DNA from: Helicobacter pylori
GTDB taxonomy: Bacteria; Campylobacterota; Campylobacteria; Campylobacterales; Helicobacteraceae
Direction of reading: 5' to 3'
Assembly (NCBI RefSeq): GCF_001653475.1
Contig: NZ_CP011487.1
Coordinates: forward strand, 186,001 to 250,000
DNA: 64,000 nucleotides
The notes below the pieces were generated by a model that was not told the origin of the DNA, did no database searches, and saw only the letters and a list, made by a program, of their open reading frames with translations. The translations under genes and the position numbers were made by a program. This document shows positions 54,136 through 62,929 of this stretch, in pieces (the first letter of the stretch is position 1; the number at the start of each line of letters is the position of its first letter).

Positions 54136-54534
54136 ATGCAAGATTTTGATTTTAGTTTTAATCATAAGGCATGCGAGGGTTGTGGGGCAAAGTGTTGCGT
54201 GGGGGAAAGCGGGTATATTTTTTTAAATATCCAAGAAATGCAAAAAATTAGCGCTTTTTTAAAATTAGAATTGGAAGAATTCAGTCAAAAATATGTTAAA
54301 AAGGTAGGGTATAAGTTCTCTTTACTGGAAAAAGACGCTAAAGAGTTGGGTTTAGCGTGCGTGTTTTTGGATTTAGAGACGAAAAAATGCCAGATTTATA
54401 GCGTGCGCCCCAAGCAATGCCAAACTTTTCCTTTTTGGGAGAGCGTGAAAACTTTCTCTAAAGAGCAAAAAGAAGCTTTTTGTCAAAGCTGTCCGGGCAT
54501 TACACAAAAAACCAAAGAAACTAAAGTGCGCTAA
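54136..54534 (+). CDS. YkgJ-family CxxCxxCC metal-cluster protein (HP0274)
   Basis: A 132-residue protein of the YkgJ/UPF0153 family. The signature CEGCGAKCC (about 13-21) plus later cysteines CQIY...PKQCQTFPFW and CQSCPG give a putative Zn or Fe-S site. ATG 54136 with GGGG upstream is preferred over the frame from 54106, which lacks a ribosome-binding site. It lies 16 bp after pilO. Function unknown; it has been linked by context to motility genes in epsilonproteobacteria. Confidence 0.8.
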   Translation: MQDFDFSFNHKACEGCGAKCCVGESGYIFLNIQEMQKISAFLKLELEEFSQKYVKKVGYKFSLLEKDAKELGLACVFLDLETKKCQIYSVRPKQCQTFPFWESVKTFSKEQKEAFCQSCPGITQKTKETKVR

Positions 54535-54570
54535 AATTCACTTCAGTGATACAAAAAAGGAAATAAAATA

Positions 54571-55866
54571 ATGGATATTCAAATAAAGAAAAGATTTTTA
54601 GCAAATTTATTGCTTTTTAGCTTGTTTTCTTGGCTCAAGGCTGAAACCCTTTCAGAAGATCATCAAATCCTATTGAGTTCAGACGCTTTCCATAGAGGGG
54701 ATTTTGCTAGCGCTCAAAAAGGCTATATGAATCTCTATAAGCAAACCAATAAGGTGGTGTATGCTAAAGAAGCGGCCATTTCAGCGGCGAGTTTAGGGGA
54801 TATTAAAACCGCTATGCATTTAGCCATGCTCTATCAAAAAATCACCAATAATCGTAATGATGTTTCTATTAATAAGATTTTAGTGGATGGCTATGCGCAA
54901 ATGGGGCAGATTGATAAGGCGATTGAATTGCTGCACAAAATCCGTAAAGAAGAAAAGACCATAGCCACAGACAATGTGTTAGGGACTTTGTATTTGACTC
55001 AAAAGCGTTTGGATAAGGCTTTCCCGTTGTTGAATAAGTTTTATAACCAAGTGCATGATGAAGACAGCTTAGAAAAACTCATTACGATCTATTTTTTGCA
55101 AAATCGTAAAAAAGAGGGCTTGGATTTGTTGCAATCTCATATAGACAGGTATGGTTGCTCAGAGCAATTGTGCCAAAAAGCGCTCAACACTTTCACGCAA
55201 TTTAACGAGCTTGATTTGGCTAAAACAACTTTTGGCCGCTTGTATGAAAAAAACCCTATTGTTCAAAACGCCCAATTTTACATAGGGGTGTTAATCTTGT
55301 TAAAAGAGTTTGATAAGGCCCAGCAAATCGCAGAATTATTCCCTTTTGACAGGCGTTTGTTGTTAGACTTATACACCGCACAAAAAAAATTCGCTCAAGC
55401 TTCCAAACAGGCTTCTTTGATCTATCAAGAAAAAAAAGACCCTAAATTCTTAGGATTAGAGGCTATTTATCATTATGAAAGCTTGAGCGCGAAAAATAAA
55501 AAACCCACCAAACAAGAGATATTGCCTATCATTCAAAAATTAGAGCAAGCCACCAAAGAGCGCCAGGCTTGGCTTGCTAAAACTAAAGATAAAGAAGACG
55601 CGCAAGACGCTTTCTTTTATAATTTCTTAGGGTATTCCTTAATAGATTATGACATGGATATTAAAAGGGGCATGGATTTTGTGAGGAAAGCCTTGGCGTT
55701 AGATTCTGGATCAGTGCTTTATTTGGATTCTTTAGCATGGGGTTATTACAAATTAGGGAATTGTTTGGAGGCTAAAAAAATCTTTTCTAGCATCGCTAAA
55801 GAGTTTATTCAAGCCGAACCCGAATTGAAAGAGCACAATAAGATCATTCAAGAATGCAAGAAATAG
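54571..55866 (+). CDS. exported TPR-repeat protein
   Basis: A 431-residue protein with a signal peptide (RFLANLLLFSLFSWLKA, about 8-24) and tetratricopeptide-like helical repeats throughout (for example SAQKGYMNLYKQTNKVVYAKEAAISAASLGDIKTAM and MDFVRKALALDSGSVLYLDSLAWGYYKLGNC, shown only in part). Two cysteines (YGCSEQLCQKA) may form a disulfide. TPR proteins are scaffolds; in this operon it could assemble with the PilMNO-like proteins in the periplasm, which is inference. ATG 54571 behind AAAGGAA. The TrpC-like gene overlaps its end by 13 bp. Confidence 0.8.
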   Translation: MDIQIKKRFLANLLLFSLFSWLKAETLSEDHQILLSSDAFHRGDFASAQKGYMNLYKQTNKVVYAKEAAISAASLGDIKTAMHLAMLYQKITNNRNDVSINKILVDGYAQMGQIDKAIELLHKIRKEEKTIATDNVLGTLYLTQKRLDKAFPLLNKFYNQVHDEDSLEKLITIYFLQNRKKEGLDLLQSHIDRYGCSEQLCQKALNTFTQFNELDLAKTTFGRLYEKNPIVQNAQFYIGVLILLKEFDKAQQIAELFPFDRRLLLDLYTAQKKFAQASKQASLIYQEKKDPKFLGLEAIYHYESLSAKNKKPTKQEILPIIQKLEQATKERQAWLAKTKDKEDAQDAFFYNFLGYSLIDYDMDIKRGMDFVRKALALDSGSVLYLDSLAWGYYKLGNCLEAKKIFSSIAKEFIQAEPELKEHNKIIQECKK

Positions 55867-56408
55867 GGATTTTAGAAAATTTACAAAAAAGCTTAGCCTT
55901 AAAAGAGGGCATGCTTTCTTATGAAATGCTAGGCAAAAGCTTGTCGTATAACCCCTACTTGCCTAGAGTCATTCCTCAAACTAAAGATTGTGTTTTTGTA
56001 ACCCCTGATGAGGTTTTAGAAAAGCTTTTGAAAGAAAACACCCGCACAGAATGCGTCATTGTCAATTTTAAAGGATTATACGAAATAGGTGTGCCAAGCG
56101 TGTTTGATTTAGAAGTTTTAGGGTTATTGCGCCGCCATGCGAGTTCTTTGATTGTCCATCAGGATCTTTTCATCAGCCATTACCAGCTTTTAGAATCGCT
56201 TGTTCAAGGCTCTGATGGGGTTATTTTAGACGAAGAGCTTTTAAAAGAAGATTTAAGGGGCATGGTAGAATTCGCTTGGCGTTTGGGCTTGAGCGTGTTT
56301 GTAGAAACCCACAAGCCAGACTATACTCATTTAAAAGATTTAGGGGTTTTAGGCGTGCTAGAAAAAGTCCCCTATTCTCAAAATCAAAAAATAGTCTTTT
56401 TAGATTGA
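55854..56408 (+). CDS. degenerate indole-3-glycerol-phosphate-synthase-like protein (HP0276)
   Basis: A 184-residue protein, shorter than TrpC (about 260). The segment SLIVHQDLFISHYQLLESLVQGSDGVILDEELL...LRGMVEFAWRLGLSVFVETH (split over several lines) aligns by eye with the IGPS core xLxKDFIxxxYQxxExxxxGADAxLLI...LxxLxxxAxxLGLxxLVEVH, but the catalytic Lys of KDF is replaced (HQDLF) and the N- and C-terminal strands are reduced. So it probably is a non-catalytic half-barrel. ATG overlaps the TPR gene; ferredoxin follows 56 bp later. Function unknown. Confidence 0.6.
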   Translation: MQEIGILENLQKSLALKEGMLSYEMLGKSLSYNPYLPRVIPQTKDCVFVTPDEVLEKLLKENTRTECVIVNFKGLYEIGVPSVFDLEVLGLLRRHASSLIVHQDLFISHYQLLESLVQGSDGVILDEELLKEDLRGMVEFAWRLGLSVFVETHKPDYTHLKDLGVLGVLEKVPYSQNQKIVFLD

Positions 56409-56464
56409 ATTTTAAGCTAATTTAGAGTAAAAATCGTATTCAAACTTTTTAAAAGGAGTTAGTC

Positions 56465-56716
56465 ATGTCATTATTGGTGAATGATGAATGCATTGCGTGC
56501 GATGCTTGCAGAGAAGAATGCCCTAGTGAGGCGATTGAAGAGGGCGATCCCATTTATAATATTGATCCAGACAGATGCACAGAGTGTTATGGGTATGATG
56601 ATGAGCCGCGTTGCGTGAGCGTGTGCCCTGTAGATGCGATTTTACCGGATCCTAACAATGCAGAGAGCAAAGAGGAATTGAAATACAAATACGAAAGCTT
56701 AAAAGAGCAAGATTAA
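56465..56716 (+). CDS. fdx: 2[4Fe-4S] ferredoxin (YfhL/Alvin type)
   Basis: An 83-residue ferredoxin. The first cluster motif is CIACDACREECP (CxxCxxCxxxCP) and the second is CTECYGYDDEPRCVSVCP, with a longer loop between the second and third cysteines, which is the Alvin/YfhL feature. It carries electrons for pyruvate or 2-oxoglutarate oxidoreductases or flavodoxin-type partners; the exact partner is unknown. ATG 56465 behind AAAAGGAG. Corresponds to HP0277. Confidence 0.94.
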   Translation: MSLLVNDECIACDACREECPSEAIEEGDPIYNIDPDRCTECYGYDDEPRCVSVCPVDAILPDPNNAESKEELKYKYESLKEQD

Positions 56717-56725
56717 AGGCTAGCA

Positions 56726-58180
56726 ATGGCTAAAATCACAACCGTGATTGATATAGGCTCTAATTCAGTGCGTTTGGCTGTCTTTAAAAAGACGAGCCAG
56801 TTTGGGTTTTACTTGCTTTTTGAGACCAAATCTAGGGTTAGGATTTCAGAGGGCTGTTATGCGTTTAATGGGGTTTTACAAGAAATCCCCATGCAAAGAG
56901 CCATTAAAGCCTTGAGCGAATTTAAAGAAATCGCTCTCAAGCACAAAAGCAAAAAAATCTTGTGCGTGGCGACTTCAGCGGTGCGCGATGCCCCTAATCG
57001 GCTGGAGTTTGTAGCGAGGGTGAAAAAGGCTTGCAGTTTGCAAATCAAAATCATTGACGGACAAAAAGAAGCGCTCTATGGTGGGATTGCGTGCGCGAAT
57101 TTGTTGCATAAAAATTCAGGGATCACGATAGATATTGGAGGGGGTAGCACGGAGTGCGCGTTGATTGAAAAAGGCAAGATTAAGGATCTCATCTCGCTTG
57201 ATGTTGGGACGATCCGCATTAAAGAAATGTTTTTGGACAAAGACTTAGATGTCAAATTGGCTAAAGCCTTTATCCAAAAAGAGGTCTCTAAACTGCCCTT
57301 TAAGCATAAAAACGCCTTCGGGGTGGGGGGGACGATTAGGGCGTTGAGTAAGGTATTGATGAAACGCTTTGATTACCCTATTGATTCTTTGCATGGTTAT
57401 GAAATAGATGCACATAAAAATTTAGCGTTCATTGAACAAATTATCATGCTTAAAGAAGACAAACTGCGGCTTTTAGGGGTGAATGAAGAGCGTTTGGATA
57501 GTATCAGGAGCGGGGCGTTGATTTTATTGGTCGTTTTGGAGCATTTAAAAACTTCTTTGATGATCACCAGTGGCGTAGGAGTGAGAGAGGGCGTGTTTTT
57601 AAGCGATTTATTGCGCCACCATTACCATAAATTCCCCCCCAATATCAACCCTTCTCTAATCTCTTTAAAAGATCGCTTTTTGCCCCATGAAAAGCACAGC
57701 CAAAAGGTCAAAAAAGAATGCGTGAAATTGTTTGAAGCTTTATCGCCTTTGCATAAAATAGATGAAAAATACCTTTTCCATTTAAAGATTGCGGGGGAAT
57801 TAGCGAGCATGGGTAAGATTTTAAGCGTCTATTTAGCCCACAAGCACAGCGCGTATTTTATTTTAAACGCTTTGAGTTATGGCTTTAGCCACCAGGATAG
57901 AGCGATCATTTGCTTACTAGCGCAATTCAGCCATAAAAAAATCCCTAAAGACAACGCTATCGCCCACATGAGCACGATGATGCCAAGCCTTTTAACTTTA
58001 CAATGGCTGAGTTTTATCCTTTCTTTAGCCGAAAATCTGTGCCTAACAGACAGCCATCATCTAAAATACACGCTAGAAAAAAACAAGCTTGTGATCCATT
58101 CTGATGATACGCTTTACTTGGCTAAAGAGATGCTCCCTAAACTCATTAAACCCATTCCTTTGATGATAGAGTTCGCTTGA
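56726..58180 (+). CDS. ppx: exopolyphosphatase / guanosine pentaphosphatase (Ppx/GppA)
   Basis: A 484-residue protein of the actin-like ASKHA fold with N-terminal phosphate-binding loop VIDIGSNSVRLAVF (about 7-20), catalytic block TSAVRDAPN (about 90-98), DGQKEALYGG (about 111-120), IDIGGGSTECALI (about 134-146) and a C-terminal HD-like helical domain. It hydrolyses inorganic polyphosphate or pppGpp; specificity is not distinguishable from sequence. ATG with AAAGG upstream. The waaC start overlaps its stop (TTGA). Confidence 0.93.
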   Translation: MAKITTVIDIGSNSVRLAVFKKTSQFGFYLLFETKSRVRISEGCYAFNGVLQEIPMQRAIKALSEFKEIALKHKSKKILCVATSAVRDAPNRLEFVARVKKACSLQIKIIDGQKEALYGGIACANLLHKNSGITIDIGGGSTECALIEKGKIKDLISLDVGTIRIKEMFLDKDLDVKLAKAFIQKEVSKLPFKHKNAFGVGGTIRALSKVLMKRFDYPIDSLHGYEIDAHKNLAFIEQIIMLKEDKLRLLGVNEERLDSIRSGALILLVVLEHLKTSLMITSGVGVREGVFLSDLLRHHYHKFPPNINPSLISLKDRFLPHEKHSQKVKKECVKLFEALSPLHKIDEKYLFHLKIAGELASMGKILSVYLAHKHSAYFILNALSYGFSHQDRAIICLLAQFSHKKIPKDNAIAHMSTMMPSLLTLQWLSFILSLAENLCLTDSHHLKYTLEKNKLVIHSDDTLYLAKEMLPKLIKPIPLMIEFA

Positions 58181-59193
58181 AAATAGCGATTGTCAGGCTT
58201 TCAGCGCTTGGGGATGTTATCGTGAGTGCGGTGTTTTTAGCAGTGATTAAAGAGCGTTTTATTAACGCTCAAATAGAATGGTTCGTGGATGAAAGATTCA
58301 GTGCGATTTTAGAGCATTCCCCTTATATTGATAAATTACACCCCATCGCTTTAAAAAGCACGCTTACAACCTTTAACCCTTTGAAGATTTTCAAACTTTT
58401 TAAATCTTTAAGGGCTTATGAATACGATATAATCATTGACATGCAAGGCCTAATCAAATCCGCTCTCATCACTCAAATGTTAAAAGCCCCTAAAAAAGTC
58501 GGCTTTGATTACGCTTCGGCTAGGGAGGGTTTGAGCGCATTTTTTTACTCGCAAAAAGTTTCTATCGCTTATAATGAATCTGTTTTAAAGCGCAATTTCA
58601 CGCTCCTATCTCATGCTCTAAACTTGCCCAAAAAAGAAATTTCAGAGATCTTAAGCTCTCGATCTAAAGTGTTTTCTTATCAAGATTCTCCAAAAATTGA
58701 TGCGTTAAATTTGAATGAAAACAAGCCAAAAATCCTTTTTGTTTTAGAAACTTCTAAAATCAATAAAACTTACCCCATAGAGCGTTTTAAAGAGTTAGCG
58801 TTAGCGTTAGAAAATTTTCAAATTTGCTTGTTATGGCATGCTGATGAAGATAAGGCTAATGCGCTTTATGGTGCTTTAAAAAACCAGCACGATGTGTTAT
58901 TGCTCCCCAAACTCACTTTAAACGAGGTTAAGGCGTTGCTCTTTAAAATGGATTTGATTATTGGGGGCGATACGGGTATTACGCATTTAGCATGGGCGTT
59001 GCAAAAACCCAGCATCACCCTTTATGGCAACACACCCATGGAGCGTTTTAAATTAGAAAGTCCGATCAATGTTTCGCTCACCGGTAATTCAAACGCCAAC
59101 TACCATAAAAAGGATTTTTCTATCCAAAACATAGAGCCTAAAAAAATTAAAGAATGCGTTTTAAACATTTTAAAGGAAAAGAATGACTTATAA
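58177..59193 (+). CDS. waaC: LPS heptosyltransferase I WaaC
   Basis: A 338-residue GT9 glycosyltransferase that adds the first heptose to the Kdo of the LPS inner core. N-terminal KIAIVRLSALGDVIVSAVFL (about 2-21) has the acceptor-loop LSALGD motif, MQGLIKSAL (about 89-97) follows, and GGDTGITHLAWALQKPSITLYGNT (about 264-287) is the ADP-heptose-binding region. TTG start, coupled to ppx. The lpxL gene overlaps its end by 11 bp. Confidence 0.94.
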   Translation: MKIAIVRLSALGDVIVSAVFLAVIKERFINAQIEWFVDERFSAILEHSPYIDKLHPIALKSTLTTFNPLKIFKLFKSLRAYEYDIIIDMQGLIKSALITQMLKAPKKVGFDYASAREGLSAFFYSQKVSIAYNESVLKRNFTLLSHALNLPKKEISEILSSRSKVFSYQDSPKIDALNLNENKPKILFVLETSKINKTYPIERFKELALALENFQICLLWHADEDKANALYGALKNQHDVLLLPKLTLNEVKALLFKMDLIIGGDTGITHLAWALQKPSITLYGNTPMERFKLESPINVSLTGNSNANYHKKDFSIQNIEPKKIKECVLNILKEKNDL

Positions 59194-60169
59194 AGAACGA
59201 CTCATACACGAAAAAATATTAAAACAAGACGACAAGGGTTTTAAAACAGAACTGTGCATTTTGAGTGTTTTTATCGTGGAATCTTTAGTGAATATTCTGG
59301 GGTTTATTTTAGCCAAAATGCCTCATTCGTGGTTTTTAAGGTGCATTAAAGCTGTGGCGTGGCTCATGAAAACTTTTGATAGGCGCCGTTATTTTGACGC
59401 TAAAGCCAATTTGGATTTTGTGTTTGGGGATTCTAAAAGCGAAGAAGAGAAAAAAAGGATTATTAAAAAGGGTTATGAAAATTTTGCTTTCATTCTTTTA
59501 GAAACCATTAGAGTGGTTTTTATCCCTAAAGATGAATACGACTCTCGTTTCACGATCATCAATGAAGAAAATGTGTGGAAGTCTTTAAACAAGGAAGGCC
59601 AAGCGATCACTTTATGCATGCATTTTGGCTATTGGGAAGCGGTAGGCACGACTTTAGCGCAATATTATAAGGACTATGGTAGGGGGTGTTTGGGGCGTTT
59701 GACTAAATTTGCCCCCATCAATCACATGATCATGAGCCGGCGAGAGGCGTTTGGGGTGCGTTTTGTCAATAAAGTGGGAGCGATGAAAGAACTCATTAAA
59801 ATGTATAATCAAGGCAATGGTCTTGTGGGGATTTTAGTGGATCAAAATGTCGCGCCTAAAGATGGGGTGGTGGTGAAATTCTTCAGTAAAGACGCTACGC
59901 ACACCACGATCGCTTCTGTTTTATCGCGCCGTTACAATATAGACATTCAGCCGGTATTCATTGATTTTAATGACGATTATTCGCATTACACAGCGACCTA
60001 TTACCCGAGTATCCGCTCTAAAATCACCGATAACGCGCAAAATGATATTTTAGAATGCACGCAAGCCCAAGCGAGTTTGTGCGAAGAAGTGATCAGAAAC
60101 CACCCAGAAAGTTATTTTTGGTTCCACAGGCGCTTTAAAAGCACCCACCCTGAGATTTATCAAAGATAG
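59183..60169 (+). CDS. lpxL: lipid A biosynthesis acyltransferase (LpxL/HtrB family)
   Basis: A 328-residue inner-membrane acyltransferase. After an N-terminal hydrophobic segment (about 25-45) the catalytic HX4(D/E) motif is HFGYWE (about 148-153), preceded by the ITLCM strand and followed by DQNVAPKDGVVVKFF (about 218-232), all of LpxL/LpxM type. It adds a secondary acyl chain to lipid A; as I recall H. pylori has only this family member plus LpxJ (51431 here). ATG 59183 inside the waaC stop. Confidence 0.93.
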   Translation: MTYKERLIHEKILKQDDKGFKTELCILSVFIVESLVNILGFILAKMPHSWFLRCIKAVAWLMKTFDRRRYFDAKANLDFVFGDSKSEEEKKRIIKKGYENFAFILLETIRVVFIPKDEYDSRFTIINEENVWKSLNKEGQAITLCMHFGYWEAVGTTLAQYYKDYGRGCLGRLTKFAPINHMIMSRREAFGVRFVNKVGAMKELIKMYNQGNGLVGILVDQNVAPKDGVVVKFFSKDATHTTIASVLSRRYNIDIQPVFIDFNDDYSHYTATYYPSIRSKITDNAQNDILECTQAQASLCEEVIRNHPESYFWFHRRFKSTHPEIYQR

Positions 60170-60192
60170 GGTTTTGTTTTAATTAAAAACTA

Positions 60193-60240
60193 AAAAACTA
60201 AAGCCTTATTTTAAGAAAAACTTTTATTGCTTTAGTTTTT
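60193..60240. terminator. bidirectional terminator-like inverted repeat between lpxL and tgt
   Basis: AAAAACTAAAG (60193-60203) and CTTTAGTTTTT (60230-60240) form a perfect 11-bp inverted repeat with a 26-nt spacer. It lies between convergent genes and gives a T5 end on the plus strand and a T-run on the minus strand as well. Confidence 0.5.
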
Positions 60241-60267
60241 AAAAAAATAAGATTTTTAAAACTTTTT

Positions 60268-60285
60268 TATAATAAAACTCATTTT
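60268..60285 (+). promoter_or_regulatory. orphan TATAATAAAACTCATTTT box
   Basis: A perfect TATAAT on the plus strand in a convergent intergenic region, with no plus-strand gene ahead before tgt's minus-strand end. The same sequence, with one base changed, occurs at 25901 and in shortened form at 42395. Confidence 0.35.
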
Positions 60286-60315
60286 CTATTGTAAAAAACG
60301 CTTTTAAGCATTTTT

Positions 60316-61431
60316 TTATTGGTGCTCCATTGTGTATTTCTTCAAAAATTCTTTTTTAAAACTCAAAAACCGCTTTTCTAAAATAGCGTTTCTGGCGTTT
60401 TTAACCAGCTCTAAATAAAAATGCAAATTGTGCAAGCTGGCCAAACGAGCGTAAGTGAGTTCTTTAGCCCTAAATAAATGGTGCAAATAGGCTTTAGAAT
60501 AGCGTTTGCAAGTGTAACAAGCGCAATTTTCTTCAATAGGGGTATTGTCCAATTTATAGGGTGCGTTTTTGATAGAAATTTTGCCAGAATGCGTGAAAAG
60601 GGTAGCGTTTCTGGCGTTTCTGGTGGGCATCACGCAATCAAACATATCTACCCCTAAACTGATAGCGTCTAAAATGTTTTCAGGCGTGCCCACGCCCATT
60701 AAGTAGCGAGGCTTGTCTTTAGGGAGCAAGGGGGCAGTGTGCGCGATGGTTTCTAGCATTTCATCCGCATTTTCCCCTACCGCTAAACCGCCTATAGCAT
60801 AGCCATCAAAACCCTCATGCGTTAATCCCACGCTAAGGCTGCGCATTTTCAAATGCGTGCCACCCTGGATAATGGCAAAAAGGTTGTTGTTGGGGCGGTT
60901 TTTTTGCTTGTGGTATTCTAGGCTAAGATTCGCCCATTTAGCGCTTCTTTTAATAGATTCTTCAAGGCGCTTTAGCGGAGCGGGCAAGCCCACTAAATCG
61001 TCTAAAACCATCATAATATCGCTATTCAAAGAATATTGAATGTCCAAAACTTTAATGGGCGTGAATAAATGCTTGCTCCCATCAATATGGGATTTAAAAA
61101 CAACCCCGTCTTCTTGCAATTTGACATTACCGCTCAAACTAAAGGCTTGAAACCCTCCACTATCGGTTAAAAAACTCCCATGAAATTGAGCGAAACGATG
61201 CAAGCCCCCTAATTGTTCAACAACTTTCTCACCGGGTCTTAAATACATGTGATAGGTGTTAGCCAGAATGAGTTTGGCTTTTAAGTGTTCTTGCATGTCG
61301 TTAGCGTCTAAAGATTTGATACAGCCTTGCGTGCCTACTGGCATAAAAACAGGCGTTGCTACTTGAGAATGGGCTAAATTTAAAATACTAGCTCGCGCAT
61401 TATTGTCAGTAGCTTGGAGTTGAAAATCCAT
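60316..61431 (-). CDS. tgt: queuine tRNA-ribosyltransferase Tgt
   Basis: A 371-residue tRNA-guanine transglycosylase. The catalytic block [12 protein letters not shown] (about 88-99) and [16 protein letters not shown] (nucleophile Asp, about 263-278) are present, and the zinc site is [18 protein letters not shown] (three Cys and one His, about 305-322). It exchanges G34 for preQ1 in tRNAs with GUN anticodons, including tRNA-Asn(GUU) encoded in this window. ATG start; divergent from the RCK-domain gene. Normal length. Confidence 0.96.
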   Translation of the reverse strand: MDFQLQATDNNARASILNLAHSQVATPVFMPVGTQGCIKSLDANDMQEHLKAKLILANTYHMYLRPGEKVVEQLGGLHRFAQFHGSFLTDSGGFQAFSLSGNVKLQEDGVVFKSHIDGSKHLFTPIKVLDIQYSLNSDIMMVLDDLVGLPAPLKRLEESIKRSAKWANLSLEYHKQKNRPNNNLFAIIQGGTHLKMRSLSVGLTHEGFDGYAIGGLAVGENADEMLETIAHTAPLLPKDKPRYLMGVGTPENILDAISLGVDMFDCVMPTRNARNATLFTHSGKISIKNAPYKLDNTPIEENCACYTCKRYSKAYLHHLFRAKELTYARLASLHNLHFYLELVKNARNAILEKRFLSFKKEFLKKYTMEHQ

Positions 61432-61453
61432 CGTTTAAGCCTTAATCTTTGGA

Positions 61454-61459
61454 TATAAT
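61454..61459 (+). promoter_or_regulatory. -10 box of the RCK-protein/aroB operon
   Basis: TATAAT within GGATATAATGG. A start near 61466 gives a short leader before TTG 61489; it lies in the divergent region with tgt. Confidence 0.55.
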
Positions 61460-61488
61460 GGCGTAATCATTTTTTAGGAAGTTTGGAA

Positions 61489-62925
61489 TTGAAAAAAATC
61501 GCCCTTATATTAGATGGCATTGTAGCAAAAAATTTTTTAGACTTGGTGCTAAGGCATTATTCTAATCATAATTTTTATATAGTGGTTGTCAAAAATGAGA
61601 GCCTTATCCCTAAAAACTACCCGAGCACTTTCGCTTTTCATTGTTTTGATGCGACTTCTAGTTTCAGGCTTTTGCAAGTGTTAAACGATGAGGTGAGCGA
61701 TGCGTTTTTAATCATACAAGATTTTAAAGAACAGTGCACCATTCATAAAATCATTCAAACCCATTTCAAACGCATGCGTGTGGTTTTGAGCGTGAAAAAA
61801 GATGGTGAAAAAACTTTAGAAAATAATGAAGAAAATAAAGATGAAAAGCTCATTTTGATTGATGAATTTGAAGTTTTAGCCAATAAATTCATTTCTCGTT
61901 TGCCTAATATCCCTAGCACCCCTAGAGAGTTTGGGTTAGGCAAGGGCGAGATTATGGAGATTGATGTGCCTTTTGGGAGTATTTTTGCTTACAGACATAT
62001 TGGCTCTATCAGGCAAAAAGAATACAGGATTGTAGGGCTTTATCGCAACGATGTTTTTTTGCTCTCCACTAAGTCTTTGGTTATCCAGCCGCGAGACATT
62101 CTCTTAGTGGCAGGCAACCCGGAAATATTAAATGCGGTGTATCATCAAGTCAAAAGCAATGTGGGGCAGTTTCCAGCCCCTTTTGGTAAGAGCATTTATT
62201 TATACATTGATATGCGTTTGCAGAGCAGAAAAGCGATGATGTGCGATGTGTATCAAGCCTTGTTTTTGCACAAACATTTAAAGAGTTACAAGCTCTATAT
62301 CCAAGTTTTACACCCCACTAGCCCTAAGTTTTATCATAAATTTTTATCGCTAGAAACCGAAAGCATTGAAGTGAATTTTGATTTTTATGGGAAAAGTTTT
62401 ATCCAAAAACTCCATGAAGACCACCAGAAAAAAATGGGCCTAATCGTGGTAGGCAGAGAGCTTTTTTTATCCAGAAAACACCGAAAAGCCTTGTATAAAA
62501 CAGCCACCCCAGTTTATAAAACCAACACTTCTGGCTTCTCTAAAACCTCTCAAAGCGTGGTGGTATTGAATGAAAGTTTGGATATTAATGAGGACATGTC
62601 TTCAGTGATTTTTGATGTGTCTATGCAGATGGATTTAGGCTTGTTGCTCTATGATTTTGACCCTAACAGGCGCTATAAAAACGAGATTATCAATCATTAT
62701 GAAAATTTAGCCAACGCGCTCAACCGCAAGATTGAGATCTTTCAAACGGACACTAGAAATCCTATCATGTATCTCAATTCTTTAAGAAATCCCATGTTGC
62801 ATTTCATGCCTTTTGAAGAGTGTATCACGCACACGCGCTTTTGGTGGTTTTTATCCACTAAAGTGGAAAAATTAGCGTTTTTAAACGATGATAATCCTCA
62901 AATTTTTATCCCTATAGCGGAGTGA
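61489..62925 (+). CDS. COG3400-type protein with RCK_C (TrkA-C) domain (HP0282)
   Basis: A 478-residue soluble protein. The N-terminus ([23 protein letters not shown], about 1-110 region) looks Rossmann-like, followed by an RCK_C domain [24 protein letters not shown]...[15 protein letters not shown] (about 155-230; split here) and a long C-terminal domain with [21 protein letters not shown] domains gate or regulate K+ channels and transporters, but no channel helix is present in this gene and none is adjacent. Start TTG 61489 (8 bp after AGGAA) is preferred to TTG 61483. aroB follows 4 bp after its stop. Confidence 0.72.
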   Translation: MKKIALILDGIVAKNFLDLVLRHYSNHNFYIVVVKNESLIPKNYPSTFAFHCFDATSSFRLLQVLNDEVSDAFLIIQDFKEQCTIHKIIQTHFKRMRVVLSVKKDGEKTLENNEENKDEKLILIDEFEVLANKFISRLPNIPSTPREFGLGKGEIMEIDVPFGSIFAYRHIGSIRQKEYRIVGLYRNDVFLLSTKSLVIQPRDILLVAGNPEILNAVYHQVKSNVGQFPAPFGKSIYLYIDMRLQSRKAMMCDVYQALFLHKHLKSYKLYIQVLHPTSPKFYHKFLSLETESIEVNFDFYGKSFIQKLHEDHQKKMGLIVVGRELFLSRKHRKALYKTATPVYKTNTSGFSKTSQSVVVLNESLDINEDMSSVIFDVSMQMDLGLLLYDFDPNRRYKNEIINHYENLANALNRKIEIFQTDTRNPIMYLNSLRNPMLHFMPFEECITHTRFWWFLSTKVEKLAFLNDDNPQIFIPIAE

Positions 62926-62929
62926 AAGA

